A stretch of 64,000 nucleotides of DNA, taken from contig NZ_JAAXPA010000015.1 of the NCBI RefSeq assembly GCF_012396235.1, positions 1 through 64,000 on the forward strand, read 5' to 3'. Position numbers and translations under genes: made by a program. This document shows positions 34,478 through 44,742 of the stretch, one piece after another. Position 1 is the stretch's first letter. Each line of letters opens with the position of its first letter. Below the pieces are notes generated by a model, which saw nothing but the letters and a program-made list of their open reading frames with translations, ran no database searches and was not told the DNA's origin. The DNA is from Rhodococcus opacus. Its GTDB lineage: Bacteria; Actinomycetota; Actinomycetes; Mycobacteriales; Mycobacteriaceae.

Positions 34478-35148
34478 ATGACCTACCAGGCCGAGCGCGG
34501 CGGGCTCGCGGCCTGGTACTCCCACATCGATGCCGCCGCTCAGTTGGACGAGTACCGCGACGTCCTGGACTCCTCGACCCGCAAACGGGTGCGGAAGACG
34601 CTCGACAAATCCCGGGCCCGCGACAGCCTGCAGCCCGCCCGACGTGTCCTGTTCGACCGATTCGAGTACGTGCTGACGGCACGGAAAGTCGTCGGGGTGG
34701 GCAGTGTCGGCACCGGGGCCTGGATCATCCTGCTCCGCGGCCCCGGTGGCGACCCGCTGTTCCTGCAGGCCAAGGAGGCGCAACCGTCGGTTCTCGCCGA
34801 ATACCTGGACGGCCCGGCCTTCACGAACCAGGGCGAACGCGTCGTGACCGGGCAACGGCTGATGCAGGTGGCCGGCGACATCCTCCTCGGCTGGCGATCC
34901 GCCTCATCGAAGCTATGAATCCCGACACCATGGCCCTCTACGGGCGACTGTGTGCCAGGGCGCTCGCATATGCGCATGCCCGCGCCGGAGACCGGTTCGC
35001 CATCGGCGGGTACCTCGATTCGGACGACGATTGCGAGAAGGCGCTCACTGCGTTCGCCGAGACCTATGCCGACCAGAACGAACGCGACCCCACAGCGCTA
35101 CGGAAGGCGATCGACGACGGGCGGATCGCCGCGCACCAGGGGGCATGA
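34478..35148 (+). pseudogene. Decayed DUF2252 gene
   Basis: Two frames (34478-34918 and 34915-35148) together give pieces of one DUF2252 protein: AHID-like AWYSHIDAAAQLDEYRDVL, STRKRVRKTLDKSRARDSLQ, then directly FDRFEYVLTARKVVGVGSVGTGAWIILLRG, FLQAKEAQPSVLAEYL, QGERVVTGQRLMQVAGDILLGW, and finally LYGRLCARALAYAHARAGDRFAIGGYLDSDDDCEKALTAFAETYADQNERD. The N-terminal half, about 80 residues after DSLQ, and the YVRQLRD segment after LLGW are missing compared with the usual 400-plus-residue protein. Multiple internal deletions, hence a pseudogene. Confidence 0.75.
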
Positions 35149-35174
35149 TCCGGCAAGGTCGAGGCAGGCTGCGG

Positions 35175-37262
35175 TCAGTTCCGGCTCAGCCGTTCCGGAT
35201 CCAGATCGAGTCGCCGCAGCAGCTGCGCGTTGAGGGCGACGACGATGGTGGAAACGGACATCAGGATCGCCGCGACCGCGGGCGAGATCGCGACCCCGGC
35301 GAACGCGAGGACGCCGGCGGCCAAGGGGACGGCAATGACGTTGTATCCGGTGGCCCACACCAGGTTCTGCCACATCTTGCGGTAGCTCGCCTGCGACAGG
35401 TCGATGATCGAGAGGACGGCGCGGGGGTCGTCGGCGGCGAGGACGACACCGGCCGATTCGATGGCGACGTCCGTGCCGGCGCCGATCGCGACGCCGACGT
35501 CCGCGCGGGCGAGTGCGGGCGCGTCGTTGACGCCGTCACCGACCATCGCCACCCGGTGACCGCGCGCCTGGAGTGCGGCCACCTCGGCGTCCTTGTTCTC
35601 CGGGAGCACGTCGGCGAACGCTTCGTCGATGCCGAGATCGGCGGCGACGGCGTCGGCCACCTGACGAGCGTCTCCGGTGATCATCGCGACCTTCACACCG
35701 CGCTCGTGCAGGGCGTCGATCGCCTGCCGCGACTCCTCTCGGACGGCGTCCTCGAGCGCCACCGCGCCGAGCACCCGCCCGTCGCGGACCACGTGGAGGA
35801 CGGAGGCGCCGCGCTCGACCCACCGTTTCGTCTGCGCCGCAACGTCACCGGGAACCGTCACGTTCAGTTCGGCGAGCATCGCCGGTCCGCCGACGGCCAC
35901 TTCCACGCCTCCGACGTTCGCGCGCACCCCGCGTCCGGGCAGCGACCGGAAGTCGGATGCGGTGCGCCGCTCGTCCGCGGGCACGTTCGCGGCCGCCTCG
36001 GCGACGATGGCCCGCGCGACCGGGTGCTCGCTGTCGGCCTCCACGGCGGCGGCGAGCGCGAGCAGTTCGGTTTCGGTGACACCCGCGGTGGTGACCACCC
36101 CGGTGACGGCGTGCCTGCCCTGGGTCAGGGTGCCGGTCTTGTCGAACAGGACGACGTCGACGTTGCGCATGCGTTCGAGGGCTAGCCGGTCCTTCACCAG
36201 GACACCGGCCTTCGCAGCACGCTCGGTGGAAATGGCGATCACGAGGGGTATCGCCAGGCCGAGGGCGTGCGGGCAGGCGATCACCAGAACGGTGACGGTC
36301 CGCACCACGGCCTCGTCCACGTTGCCGAGCAGCGACCACACCACGAACGTGAGAAGCCCTGCGATCGAGGCGAAGTAGAACAGGAACGCCGCGGCGCGGT
36401 CGGCGAGGGCCTGGGCCCGGGACGAGGACGACTGCGCGTCGGCGACCAGTCGCTGGATGCCGGCGAGGGCGGTGTCCTCCCCCACGGCGCCTACCTGGAT
36501 GCGCAGCGCGCTGTCGGTGGCGACGGTGCCGGCGACCACGGTGTCGCCGACCGACCGTGGGACGGGATTGGACTCGCCGGTGATCATCGATTCGTCGACC
36601 TCCGCACGGCCGTCCTCGACGGTGCCGTCGGCGGGGATGCGGCCTCCGGCCCGCACCAGCACGAGGTCGCCGGTGGCGAGTTCGGAGACGGGCACTTCGG
36701 TGACGCCGTCGTCGGTGACCCTGTCGGCGGTGTCGGGAAGCAGCGCGGCGAGCGCGTCGAGGGCACCGGACGCCGACCCCAGCGCCCGCATCTCCAACCA
36801 GTGTCCGAGCAGCATGATGACGATGAGAAGCGCCAGCTCCCACCAGAAGTCGAGGTTGAATCCGCCGATCTGCAGGGTCGTCACCCACGACGCGAGGAAC
36901 GCGACCGTGATCGCCATGCCGATCAGCAGCATCATGCCGGGCCGCCGCGACTTCAGCTCACTCCACGCGCCGGTGAGGAACGGTGCGCCGCCGTAGAAGA
37001 AGATCGCGGTGCCGACCACCGGCGGAATCCACGACGCACCGGGGAAGTCGGGGACGGTGTAGCCGAGGAGGTCGGCGAACATGTGGCTGAACACCACCAC
37101 CGGCACCGACAGCGCGAGGCTGATCCAGAATTTCTGTCGGAACACCTCACCGTGCGCCCCGTGACCGGCGTGCCGATCCGCGTGGTCACCGTGTGCGTCG
37201 TGCCCGGCGTGTCCGGTGTTCCGGACCTGTTCCACTTCCTGCTGCTGATGATCGTGAGACAT
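35175..37262 (-). CDS. copB: Copper-translocating P-type ATPase, CopB type
   Basis: 695 residues. N-terminal His-rich tail (GHAGHDAHGDHADRHAGHGAHG), no CxxC heavy-metal domain, intramembrane CPH motif (VLVIACPHALGLAIPLV) diagnostic of the P1B-3/CopB group, phosphorylation site FDKTGTLTQG, and hinge [22 protein letters not shown]. Exports copper (Cu2+/Cu+) from the cytoplasm. Last gene of the leftward copper operon, 36 bases after csoR. Its final 38 or so bases are duplicated at 27139-27176. Confidence 0.92.
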   Translation of the reverse strand: MSHDHQQQEVEQVRNTGHAGHDAHGDHADRHAGHGAHGEVFRQKFWISLALSVPVVVFSHMFADLLGYTVPDFPGASWIPPVVGTAIFFYGGAPFLTGAWSELKSRRPGMMLLIGMAITVAFLASWVTTLQIGGFNLDFWWELALLIVIMLLGHWLEMRALGSASGALDALAALLPDTADRVTDDGVTEVPVSELATGDLVLVRAGGRIPADGTVEDGRAEVDESMITGESNPVPRSVGDTVVAGTVATDSALRIQVGAVGEDTALAGIQRLVADAQSSSSRAQALADRAAAFLFYFASIAGLLTFVVWSLLGNVDEAVVRTVTVLVIACPHALGLAIPLVIAISTERAAKAGVLVKDRLALERMRNVDVVLFDKTGTLTQGRHAVTGVVTTAGVTETELLALAAAVEADSEHPVARAIVAEAAANVPADERRTASDFRSLPGRGVRANVGGVEVAVGGPAMLAELNVTVPGDVAAQTKRWVERGASVLHVVRDGRVLGAVALEDAVREESRQAIDALHERGVKVAMITGDARQVADAVAADLGIDEAFADVLPENKDAEVAALQARGHRVAMVGDGVNDAPALARADVGVAIGAGTDVAIESAGVVLAADDPRAVLSIIDLSQASYRKMWQNLVWATGYNVIAVPLAAGVLAFAGVAISPAVAAILMSVSTIVVALNAQLLRRLDLDPERLSRN

Positions 37263-37298
37263 GCCTGCTCCCTCGGAAGCTGCTCTCGTGGTCTGGTT

Positions 37299-37619
37299 TC
37301 AGGAACGCACCAGTCGTGCGATGGCGTCGGTGGCTTCCTTGATCTTCGCGTCGGCCTCGGTGCCGCCGGCGACGGCAGCGTCGACGACGCAGTGGCTGAT
37401 GTGGTCTTCGAGCAGCCCCAGCGCCACGGCCTGCAGCGCCTTGGTCATCGCGGAGACCTGGGTGAGGATGTCGATGCAGTACTTCTCGTCCTCGACCATC
37501 CGCTGGAGGCCCCGCGCCTGGCCTTCGATGCGGCGCAGGCGCTTGAGGTAGTCGTCCTTGGCGCTGATGTATCCGTGGCCGGCCGCGTGGTCGTGGTCGG
37601 TGGTCGGTTGCTCGGTCAT
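37299..37619 (-). CDS. csoR: Copper-sensing transcriptional repressor CsoR
   Basis: 106 residues of the DUF156/CsoR-RcnR family: [58 protein letters not shown]. The Cu(I) ligands C-H-C are visible: Cys48 in EKYCID, His73 in DHISH, Cys77 in HCVVD. The N-terminal [13 protein letters not shown] tail is His-rich. Repressor of the copper operon; overlaps copA by 4 bases (ATGA). Confidence 0.92.
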   Translation of the reverse strand: MTEQPTTDHDHAAGHGYISAKDDYLKRLRRIEGQARGLQRMVEDEKYCIDILTQVSAMTKALQAVALGLLEDHISHCVVDAAVAGGTEADAKIKEATDAIARLVRS

Positions 37620-39886
37620 TGTGATTCCCCTCGGGTGGGAGTGGTCAGGGGCTGGAAGCGGCGCAGTCGCAGGCTGTTGCTCACGACGAACACCGATGAG
37701 AATGCCATGGCGGCACCGGCCAGCATGGGGTTGAGCAGGCCCGCCGCCGCCAGTGGCAACGCCGCGACGTTGTAGGCGAAGGCCCAGAACAGGTTGCCCT
37801 TGATCGTGCTCAACGTCTTGCGCGACAACCGGATCGCGTCGGCCGCGGCCCGGAGGTCGCCGCGTACCAGCGTGAGGTCGCTGGCCTCGATGGCCACGTC
37901 CGTGCCGGTTCCCATGGCGAGACCGAGGTCGGCCTGAGCGAGGGCGGCGGCGTCGTTGACCCCGTCGCCGACCATCGCGACGACCTTGCCCTCGGCCTGC
38001 AGACGCTTGATCACGTCGACCTTGTCCTGGGGCAGCACCTCGGCGACGACGTCGCCGATGCCGACCTGGGCGGCGATCGCCCGGGCCGCGGACGTGTTGT
38101 CGCCGGTGAGCATGATCGGGGTGAGACCCAGCTCGCGGAACTGCGCCACCGCCTCGCGCGACGTCGGCTTCACGGTGTCGGCGACCACGAGCACGCCGCG
38201 CGCCTGGCCGTCCCAGCCGATCCCGACGGCGGTCTTGCCCTCCGACTCCGCCGCGTCGACGGCGCGCTGGAGTTCCGTGGTGAGCTGCAGCGACCAGTCG
38301 CGGAGCAGTTTCGCGCGGCCGATTACCACCGCGTGTCCGTCGATCATGCCCTGGACGCCGAGTCCGGCGAGGTTGGTGAACTGTTCGACGTCGGGCAGCG
38401 TCGTCAACCGGTCCCGTGCCGCGCGGGTGATCGCCCGTGCGATGGGATGCTCGGACGCGTCCTCGAGGGCGCCCGCGAACCGCAGAACCTGCTCCGCGTC
38501 CTGGCCGTCCGCGGCGACCACGTCGTGCAGCGACATCGTGCCGGTAGTGACGGTGCCGGTCTTGTCGACGACCACGGTGTCGACCCGCCGCGTCGATTCC
38601 AGAACTTCGGGCCCCTTGATCAGGATGCCCAGCTGGGCCCCGCGTCCCGTGCCCACCATGAGGGCGGTCGGGGTGGCGAGTCCGAGCGCACACGGGCACG
38701 CGATGATCAGGACGGCGACCGCGGCGGTGAACGCGGCGGCGACCGAACCGCCGGTGCCGATCCAGAAACCGAGGGTCGCGACCGACAACGCGATCACGAT
38801 CGGGACGAAGATGCCGGAGATTCGGTCGGCCAGGCGTTGCACCTCGGCCTTGCCGGTCTGCGCGTCCTCGACCATCCACGCCATCTGCGCGAGCTGCGTG
38901 TCGGCTCCGATCCGGCTGGCGCGAACCACGATTCGGCCGCCAACGTTGACCGTCGCACCCGCCACCTCGGTGTCCGGCGACACCTCGACCGGCACGGATT
39001 CACCGGTCAGCATCGACGCGTCCACCGCCGACGAACCTTCGACGACGACGCCGTCGGTGGCGATCTTCTCGCCCGGACGGACCACGAACAGGTCGCCGAC
39101 CTCGAGCTGGTCGATGCCGATCAGCTGTTCGGTGCCGTCACGCAGCACCGAAACCTCTTTGGCACCCAGTTCGAGCAGCGCCCGCAGTGCCGCTCCCGCC
39201 CGGCGTTTGGCGCGGGCCTCGAAGAAACGGCCGGCGAGGATGAACGTGGTGACGCCGGCGGCGGCCTCCAGATAGATGTTGCCGGTGCCGTCGACCCGCG
39301 CGATCGTGAGCTCGAACGGGTGCGTCATGCCCGGCATACCGGCGGTGCCCCAGAACAGGGCGTACAGCGACCAGCCGAACGCGGCCAGCGTGCCCATCGA
39401 CACCAGGGTGTCCATGGTCGCAGTGCCGTGCCGCAGGTTCGTCCAGGCAGCCTTGTGGAACGGCCACGCACCCCAGACCACGACCGGGGCCGCGAGGGTG
39501 AGCGAGAGCCACTGCCAGTTCGTGAATTGCAGCGCCGGGATCATCGCCATCGCGATGACGGGAACCGTCAGCACCGCCGACACGAGAAGCCGCTGCCGCA
39601 GTTCCGCCGCCGGGTCCTCTTCCTCCGGGGCCGGGGGCTTCACCTCGGGCAGTCGCGCCGTGTACCCGGCCTGCTCGACCGTGGCGACGAGGTCTTCGGG
39701 CGAGACGTCGGCGGCGTCGTAATGGACGCGGGCCTTCTCCGTCGCGTAGTTGACGGTCGCGGTGACGCCGTCCAGTTTGTTCAGCTTGCGTTCGATGCGG
39801 TTGGCGCACGACGCGCAGGTCATTCCGCCGATGGCCAGTTCGATCTGGGAATCGGGTGGTGCAGCAATGTCGGTCGAGCGGGTCAT
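37616..39886 (-). CDS. copA: Copper-exporting P-type ATPase CopA
   Basis: 756 residues. One N-terminal heavy-metal domain with GMTCASC (about 21-27), eight membrane segments, CPC motif in [14 protein letters not shown], phosphorylation site [12 protein letters not shown]-type motif SEHPIARAI, and [22 protein letters not shown]. Start ATG at 39886 overlaps the stop of the preceding gene; the open frame continues upstream but without similarity. Cu+ exporter of the P1B-1 type. Together with CopB gives two copper pumps in the operon. Confidence 0.94.
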   Translation of the reverse strand: MTRSTDIAAPPDSQIELAIGGMTCASCANRIERKLNKLDGVTATVNYATEKARVHYDAADVSPEDLVATVEQAGYTARLPEVKPPAPEEEDPAAELRQRLLVSAVLTVPVIAMAMIPALQFTNWQWLSLTLAAPVVVWGAWPFHKAAWTNLRHGTATMDTLVSMGTLAAFGWSLYALFWGTAGMPGMTHPFELTIARVDGTGNIYLEAAAGVTTFILAGRFFEARAKRRAGAALRALLELGAKEVSVLRDGTEQLIGIDQLEVGDLFVVRPGEKIATDGVVVEGSSAVDASMLTGESVPVEVSPDTEVAGATVNVGGRIVVRASRIGADTQLAQMAWMVEDAQTGKAEVQRLADRISGIFVPIVIALSVATLGFWIGTGGSVAAAFTAAVAVLIIACPCALGLATPTALMVGTGRGAQLGILIKGPEVLESTRRVDTVVVDKTGTVTTGTMSLHDVVAADGQDAEQVLRFAGALEDASEHPIARAITRAARDRLTTLPDVEQFTNLAGLGVQGMIDGHAVVIGRAKLLRDWSLQLTTELQRAVDAAESEGKTAVGIGWDGQARGVLVVADTVKPTSREAVAQFRELGLTPIMLTGDNTSAARAIAAQVGIGDVVAEVLPQDKVDVIKRLQAEGKVVAMVGDGVNDAAALAQADLGLAMGTGTDVAIEASDLTLVRGDLRAAADAIRLSRKTLSTIKGNLFWAFAYNVAALPLAAAGLLNPMLAGAAMAFSSVFVVSNSLRLRRFQPLTTPTRGESQ

Positions 39887-40776
39887 CACTTGTCCTCCGG
39901 TCCGGCGGTGGCCGTGAATTCCGCGGTGTGGACGGCGCCGGCGTGCTGGAAGTCCAGGAACAGCCGGTAATCGCCCGCGCTGGGTGCGGTGACGGCGAAG
40001 TCGATCCCGGGTCCCGCCGCGGTGACGCCGTCGCCGGGATGTCCGTCCGGGTGCACGTGCAGGTATCCGAGGTCGGTGGTGCGCAGCGCCACCAGGTGAC
40101 CGTATGCGCCGAGGTAGGGCTGCAGATCGGTGACGGGCTGTCCGTCGCGGCTCACCGAGAGGGTCACGTTCGACGTCTCTCCCGGTCGCAGCGCGCCGCC
40201 GAGGGTGACGGTGTACCCGTCCACGGTGGCGGTCGGTGCCGGAGCCGGCAGTTCCTGCGGGTCGTAGGTGCCCGCGACGCGCAGGTCCGTGCCCAGGGTG
40301 ACGCCTTCGCCGCCTGCCGGGGTGAAGTCCGCGAACACGCGGTAGTCGCCGCCGCGGGCGAGGTCGAGGGGGACGCTCCACGTTCCGGTCGCGTCGAGCG
40401 TCGGGTGGACGTGCTGGAACCCGGCGAGGTCCCGGCGGACGACGATCAGGTGCAGCAGTTTCTCGTGCTCCACGGTGTAGTCCGTCACGGGTACCCCCGA
40501 GGGGTTCGTGATCCGGAACTGCACCGGGACCGCGGCACCGGCGGTGACCTGGTCGGATGCGAGTTCGAGGGTGTAGCCGTCGGCGGTGGGCGTCAGTCCG
40601 CCCGGGGTCGGGTCGGCGGCGGCGTCGTGGCCTCCCGCTCCGTGGCCGTCGTCCTCGGCCGTGTGTGTGGCGGGCTCGGCGACGTCCGGACCGGCAACCG
40701 ACCCGAGAGCGAGCGCGGCGCCGAAGATCACGACGAGGCCGACGGTGAATCCGGCGAACTTGCCGGTTGCGTTCAT
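39886..40776 (-). CDS. Exported His-rich copper-operon protein with two HVHP repeats
   Basis: 296 residues: one N-terminal membrane/signal segment ([20 protein letters not shown]), a His/Asp linker ([15 protein letters not shown]), and two related beta-rich domains. Each domain carries the pattern HL-x-x-x-R-x-x-DL-x-x-(F/L)-HVHP (His about 109-125 and 227-243). The spacing of His pairs suggests an extracytoplasmic metal site. I know of no characterised function. It lies between copZ and copA, overlapping copA by one base triplet region (stop/start), so it is part of the copper response. Confidence 0.7.
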   Translation of the reverse strand: MNATGKFAGFTVGLVVIFGAALALGSVAGPDVAEPATHTAEDDGHGAGGHDAAADPTPGGLTPTADGYTLELASDQVTAGAAVPVQFRITNPSGVPVTDYTVEHEKLLHLIVVRRDLAGFQHVHPTLDATGTWSVPLDLARGGDYRVFADFTPAGGEGVTLGTDLRVAGTYDPQELPAPAPTATVDGYTVTLGGALRPGETSNVTLSVSRDGQPVTDLQPYLGAYGHLVALRTTDLGYLHVHPDGHPGDGVTAAGPGIDFAVTAPSAGDYRLFLDFQHAGAVHTAEFTATAGPEDK

Positions 40777-40831
40777 GATGGGGCTCCTGTGGTGGAGTGG
40801 CCGGCTCGACCGGCGTGTTCGAGTGCCCGGC

Positions 40832-41038
40832 TCAGCCGGCGACGGAATATCCGGCTTCTTCGACGGCGCCCGCGACGGCGCTCGGATCGAGGTCGGTGGT
40901 GCTGTCGATGACGACCTTGCCGGTGGCCAGATCGACGTTCACGGAGGTGACGCCGGGGAGTGCGCTGATCTCCTCGGTAACCGAGGACACGCAGTGGTTG
41001 CAGGTCATGCCGGTGACGGTGACGCTCGAGGTGCTCAC
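40832..41038 (-). CDS. copZ: Copper chaperone CopZ (heavy-metal-associated domain)
   Basis: 68 residues, a single HMA domain: SVTVTGMTCNHCVSSVTEEISALPGVTSVNVDLATGKVVI. The Cu(I)-binding CxxC is Cys13 and Cys16. GTG start at 41038, with AGAGGCAG-type purines upstream. First gene of the operon, 47 bases from the CsoR-type operator; delivers Cu+ to CopA. Confidence 0.93.
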   Translation of the reverse strand: MSTSSVTVTGMTCNHCVSSVTEEISALPGVTSVNVDLATGKVVIDSTTDLDPSAVAGAVEEAGYSVAG

Positions 41039-41084
41039 GGGTCTGCCTCTCTTCGGGGTATCGATGTCGTGTCTGAGAACTACC

Positions 41085-41101
41085 ATACCCCCCTACCGTA
41101 T
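41085..41101. promoter_or_regulatory. CsoR-type operator/promoter of the copper operon
   Basis: ATACCCCCCTACCGTAT: a GC-rich pseudo-dyad flanked by ATAC/GTAT, as in known CsoR boxes. It lies 47 bases upstream of copZ, where the promoter must be. Confidence 0.75.
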
Positions 41102-41169
41102 TTGCGCAAGGGTGACGGCGACCACCGAGTCCGTGTTCCTCGCCCACGTGGGCCAGGGAAGGTGATTGA

Positions 41170-42486
41170 GTGAGATACCGCATCTCACCCCACTGGGAAA
41201 CGGAGCCCGGCAATGTCGATGGACAAACGGTCGCGCATTCCGTCACCGGTCCGGCCGTGCTGATCTCCTTCCTGATCGCGGGTGTCGCCAGTGCCGCGGC
41301 CGCACTGTGTTACGCCGAGTTCGCCGGAATGATCCCCAAGGCCGGATCGGCCTACACCTACGGCTACGTGGCGCTCGGCGAGATCGTCGGCTGGTTCATC
41401 GGCTGGGACCTGCTGCTCGAATACATCGCGGTGGCGGCCGTCGTCGCGATCGGCGTGTCCGGGTGCTTCCGGTTCCTGCTCGACCAGGTCGGCATCAGCC
41501 TGCCCGACTGGATGATGGGCGCGCTGGGCACCGGTGACGGGCACGTGTTCGACGTCTTCGCGGCCCTGTTCTGCCTCGGCACCGCCTGGGTGCTCTCGCG
41601 CGGAATCCGCAGTGTCGGTCGATTCGAGACGATCGCGGTGGCGATCAAGGCCGCGTTGGTCGTTCTCATCATCGCGCTGGGCGTCTTCCACATCGACAGC
41701 GCCAACTACACCCCCTACTTCCCGTTCGGCACCGCCGCCGTCTTCACCGGCGCGGCCACCGTGTTCTTCGCGGTGTTCGGATACGACGCGATGAGCACCG
41801 CCGCCGAGGAATCGAAGGACGCCACCAAGCACCTGCCGAAGGCAATCCTGTATTCCCTCGGCATCGCGATGACGCTGTACGTCCTGGTCACCCTCGTGCT
41901 GACCGGAATGCAGAAGTACACCGAGATCAGCCCCGAGAGCGGCTTCTCCACCGCGTTCGAGTCGGTCGGCATGCCCGGGGTCGCGAACATCATCGCGGTC
42001 GGGGCCATCGTCGGCATCATCACCGTCGTGCTCACCTTCATGCTCGGCGTGACCCGTGTGTGGTACGCGATGAGCCGGGACGGCCTGCTCCCGGAATGGT
42101 TCGCGAAGACGCACCCCGTGCGCAAGGTGCCGACGCGGGTGACGTGGATCGTGGGGATCGGTTCGCTGCTGCTGGCCGGGTTCTTCCCGATCAACACCGT
42201 CGCGGAACTCACCAACATCGGAATCCTGTCGGCGTTCATCGTCGTCTGCATCGCGGTCGCGGTGCTCCGGCGGACCCGCCCGGAGGTCCCCCGCACGTTC
42301 ACGCTTCCGTTCATGCCGGTCATCCCGATCATCGGCGTCGTGTTCTCCGGCTGGCTCATCCTGTCGCTGCCGTGGGAGACCTGGCTGCGGTTCGGGATCT
42401 GGCTGATCCTCGGCCTGATCGTGTACTTCGTCTACTCGCGCAAGCACTCCAAGCTCGAAGTGGCAGAGCCGGTGCCGCGTGGCTGA
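41170..42486 (+). pseudogene. Amino-acid permease (APC family), 5'-truncated
   Basis: The open frame encodes 438 residues that match an APC/cationic-amino-acid permease from TM2 onward: TGPAVLISFLIAGVASAAAALCYAEFAGMIPKAGSAYTYGYVALGEIVGWFIGWDLLLEYIAVAA. The family start (cytosolic tail and TM1 with a GxIIGTGIF-like motif, some 60-70 residues; present in the other permease of this window) is absent and replaced by unrelated MRYRISPHWETEPGNVDGQTV. Truncation lies near 41208, next to the copper operon. Probably non-functional, though the remaining frame is intact. Overlaps the methyltransferase by 8 bases. Confidence 0.7.
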
Positions 42487-43306
42487 CGATAACCGGAAAC
42501 GGGTGGACGCGACCACCCTGACCGGTGTTCCCGCGACGATGATGTGGACCCTCCGTAACCGTGCCGTCGAGGCGTCGCGTCCCGACGGCACGCTGGTCGA
42601 CCCGCTCGCCGTGACGCTCTACGAGACCCTCGACTATCCGTACGAGAACTTCGGGAAGCCGAGCCAATCCCACGCTCTGCGCGCTCGGGCCTTCGACGAC
42701 GAGATACGGGCGTTCCTCGCCGATCACCCCGGCGGAACGGTCGTCGCTCTCGGTGAAGGATTGCAGACCAGCTACCGGCGGATCGGTGATCCCGACGTCC
42801 GGTGGGTGTCGATCGACCTGCCCGAGGTGGTCGCGCTACGCAGGCAACTGCTGCCGGACGAGCCGAACGTCACCACACTCGCGGTGTCCGCGCTGGACCG
42901 CTCGTGGATGGACCACGTCGACACCGGCCGGGCCGTGTTCGTGTCGGCGGAGGGCCTGCTGATGTATCTGCCCGCCGACGAGTCGCTGTCCCTGATCGGC
43001 GACTGCGCCCGGCGTTTCCCCAGCGGCCGGATGATGTTCGACTCGGTACCGAAATGGTTGAGCCGCAAGACGCAGAAAGGAATGCGAATTCACGGCGACT
43101 ACTCCGTCCCGCCGATGCCGTTCCACCTCTCCGCCGGCGATGCAGCGGACCTGCCCGGACAGGTGCCGGACCTTGCGTTCACCCGTGAGGTGACGCTGCC
43201 TCTCGGCCGGGGCCTGTGGGGGTCGACCCTGCTCCGCAAGGTGTCGGAACTGCGGCCGCTGCGCAACTCGCGTCCGACGTTGACCCTCTGCGGATTCGCC
43301 GGCTGA
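42479..43306 (+). CDS. SAM-dependent methyltransferase (LCM / PPM1 family)
   Basis: 275 residues: TTLTGVPATMMWTLRNRAVEASRPDGTLVDPLAVTLYETL, then GGTVVALGEGLQTSYRRIGDPDVRWVSIDLPEVVALRRQLLPDEPNV and FVSAEGLLMYLPADES. This is the leucine-carboxyl-methyltransferase-like family that is expanded in Mycobacterium and Rhodococcus. Substrate unknown. The glycine-rich SAM loop here reads LGEGLQTSYRR instead of the usual ..GCGLDTR, with Gly-to-Gln change but the same layout. GTG start inside the end of the truncated permease. Confidence 0.8.
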   Translation: MADDNRKRVDATTLTGVPATMMWTLRNRAVEASRPDGTLVDPLAVTLYETLDYPYENFGKPSQSHALRARAFDDEIRAFLADHPGGTVVALGEGLQTSYRRIGDPDVRWVSIDLPEVVALRRQLLPDEPNVTTLAVSALDRSWMDHVDTGRAVFVSAEGLLMYLPADESLSLIGDCARRFPSGRMMFDSVPKWLSRKTQKGMRIHGDYSVPPMPFHLSAGDAADLPGQVPDLAFTREVTLPLGRGLWGSTLLRKVSELRPLRNSRPTLTLCGFAG

Positions 43307-43352
43307 ACCCGTCCGACGAGCGATGTGGGCCGGCCCGCAGCAGAATGGTGCA

Positions 43353-44690
43353 ATGGCGGACCGCGGATTCACCCCGACACAGCTCGCGGCACGTGCCGCG
43401 TACCTGCTTCGCGGCAACGACCTCGGCACGATGACGAGTGCCGCGCCGCGCCTGTACCCGCACATGTGGAGTTGGGACGCGGCGTTCGTCGCGGTCGGCC
43501 TGGCGCCCTTGAGCGTGGAGCGGGCCGTCGTCGAACTCGACACCCTGCTCTCGGCGCAGTGGAAGAACGGGATGATCCCGCACATCGTGTTCGCGAACGG
43601 CGTCGACGGATACTTCCCCGGCCCCGGGCGCTGGGAGTGCGGGACCCTCGCGGCGCACGCGCCGAGCGGCACGCAGACGTCGGGGATCACCCAGCCGCCC
43701 GTGCACGCCATCGCGGTGCAGCGCATCCTCGACCACTCGCGCAGGCACGGTCGCAGCACCCGCGCCGTCGCCGAGGAGTTCCTCGACCGGCGCTGGCCCG
43801 ACCTCGTGCGCTGGCACCGCTGGCTGGCCAACGCCCGCGACCTCGACGGCAACGGCCGGATCGCGCTGTACCACGGCTGGGAGTCCGGCATGGACAACTC
43901 GCCGCGCTGGGACCACTCGTACGCCAACGTCGTGGCCGGGGTGATGCCCACATATCTGCGCGAGGATCTGTCCCACGTCGCCGACACCGGACAGCGGCCG
44001 TCCAACGGCGAATACGACCGCTACCTGTGGCTGCTCGAGGAGATGAAGACCGTCCGCTACGACGACGCGGAACTGGCCACCGCCATGAGCTTCGCGGTGG
44101 AGGACGTGTTCGTCAGCGCCGTGTTCTCGATGGCGTGCGAGGTGCTCGCGACCATCGGCGAGGAACATTCGATGCCGAACTCCGACGTCCGGGAACTGCA
44201 CGGGTGGGCGGCCCGGTTCCGGCAGGGCGTCCTCACGACCACCGACCAACGGTCCGGGGCGGCCCGCGATTTCGATCTGCGCAGCGGCCGGTGGATTTCC
44301 ACCGAAACCCTCGCGATGTTCTCTCCCCTGCTGTGCGGCGGCCTGAGCCGTGACGCCGAACGCGCCCTGCTCCGTACGTTCGAGGGACCGAAATTCTGCG
44401 GCCACCCCGACCTCCGGTACGCCGTGCCGCCGTCGACGTCGCCGGTGTCGGGCGACTTCCGCCCGCGCGAGTACTGGCGCGGTCCGGTGTGGCCGGTGAT
44501 GACGTGGCTGTTCTCCTGGGCGTTCGCCCGGCGCGGGTGGGCCGAGCGCGCCCACCTGCTGCGGTCCGAGGGGCTGCGGCAGGCGAGCGACGGCAGCTTC
44601 GCCGAATACTACGAACCGTTCACCGGTCAGCCCCTCGGCAGCATGCAGCAGTCGTGGACGGCCGCCGCGGTCCTGGACTGGTTGGGCTGA
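43353..44690 (+). CDS. ggH: Glucosylglycerate hydrolase
   Basis: 445 residues of an (alpha/alpha)6-barrel hydrolase (GH63-like). Nearly every diagnostic segment of mycobacterial GgH is present: LAARAAYLLRGNDLGTMTSAAPRLYPHMWSWDAAFVAVGLAPL, NGMIPHIVFANGVDGYFPGPGRWE, SGITQPPVHAIAVQRIL, LYHGWESGMDNSPRWD, EYWRGPVWPVMTWLFSW and the C-terminal SFAEYYEPFTGQPLGSMQQSWTAAAVLDWLG. It hydrolyses glucosylglycerate to glucose and glycerate, reusing a compatible solute made in nitrogen limitation. ATG 43353 chosen by agreement of the N-terminus. Confidence 0.92.
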   Translation: MADRGFTPTQLAARAAYLLRGNDLGTMTSAAPRLYPHMWSWDAAFVAVGLAPLSVERAVVELDTLLSAQWKNGMIPHIVFANGVDGYFPGPGRWECGTLAAHAPSGTQTSGITQPPVHAIAVQRILDHSRRHGRSTRAVAEEFLDRRWPDLVRWHRWLANARDLDGNGRIALYHGWESGMDNSPRWDHSYANVVAGVMPTYLREDLSHVADTGQRPSNGEYDRYLWLLEEMKTVRYDDAELATAMSFAVEDVFVSAVFSMACEVLATIGEEHSMPNSDVRELHGWAARFRQGVLTTTDQRSGAARDFDLRSGRWISTETLAMFSPLLCGGLSRDAERALLRTFEGPKFCGHPDLRYAVPPSTSPVSGDFRPREYWRGPVWPVMTWLFSWAFARRGWAERAHLLRSEGLRQASDGSFAEYYEPFTGQPLGSMQQSWTAAAVLDWLG

Positions 44691-44694
44691 CGCT

Positions 44695-44740
44695 CCCGTG
44701 AGTACTTATTAACCGCGGGACGTTAATAAGTACTCACGGG
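44695..44740. terminator. Perfect 19-bp hairpin between convergent genes
   Basis: Arms CCCGTGAGTACTTATTAAC (44695-44713) and its exact complement (44722-44740) around an 8-base loop. It fills the 52-bp gap between two convergent stops and contains an AT-rich core, so it can act as a terminator in both directions. Confidence 0.85.
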
Positions 44741-44742
44741 CG

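Noticed and set aside
35175..35224. DUF2252 pseudogene and copB sharing sequence
   Set aside because: The two are convergent and separate; the repeated 38 bases belong only to the copB end and the copy at 27139-27176.
37616..40381. 921-residue CopA with extra N-terminal part
   Set aside because: The extension is a shadow of the HVHP protein gene; the HMA domain begins just after ATG 39886.
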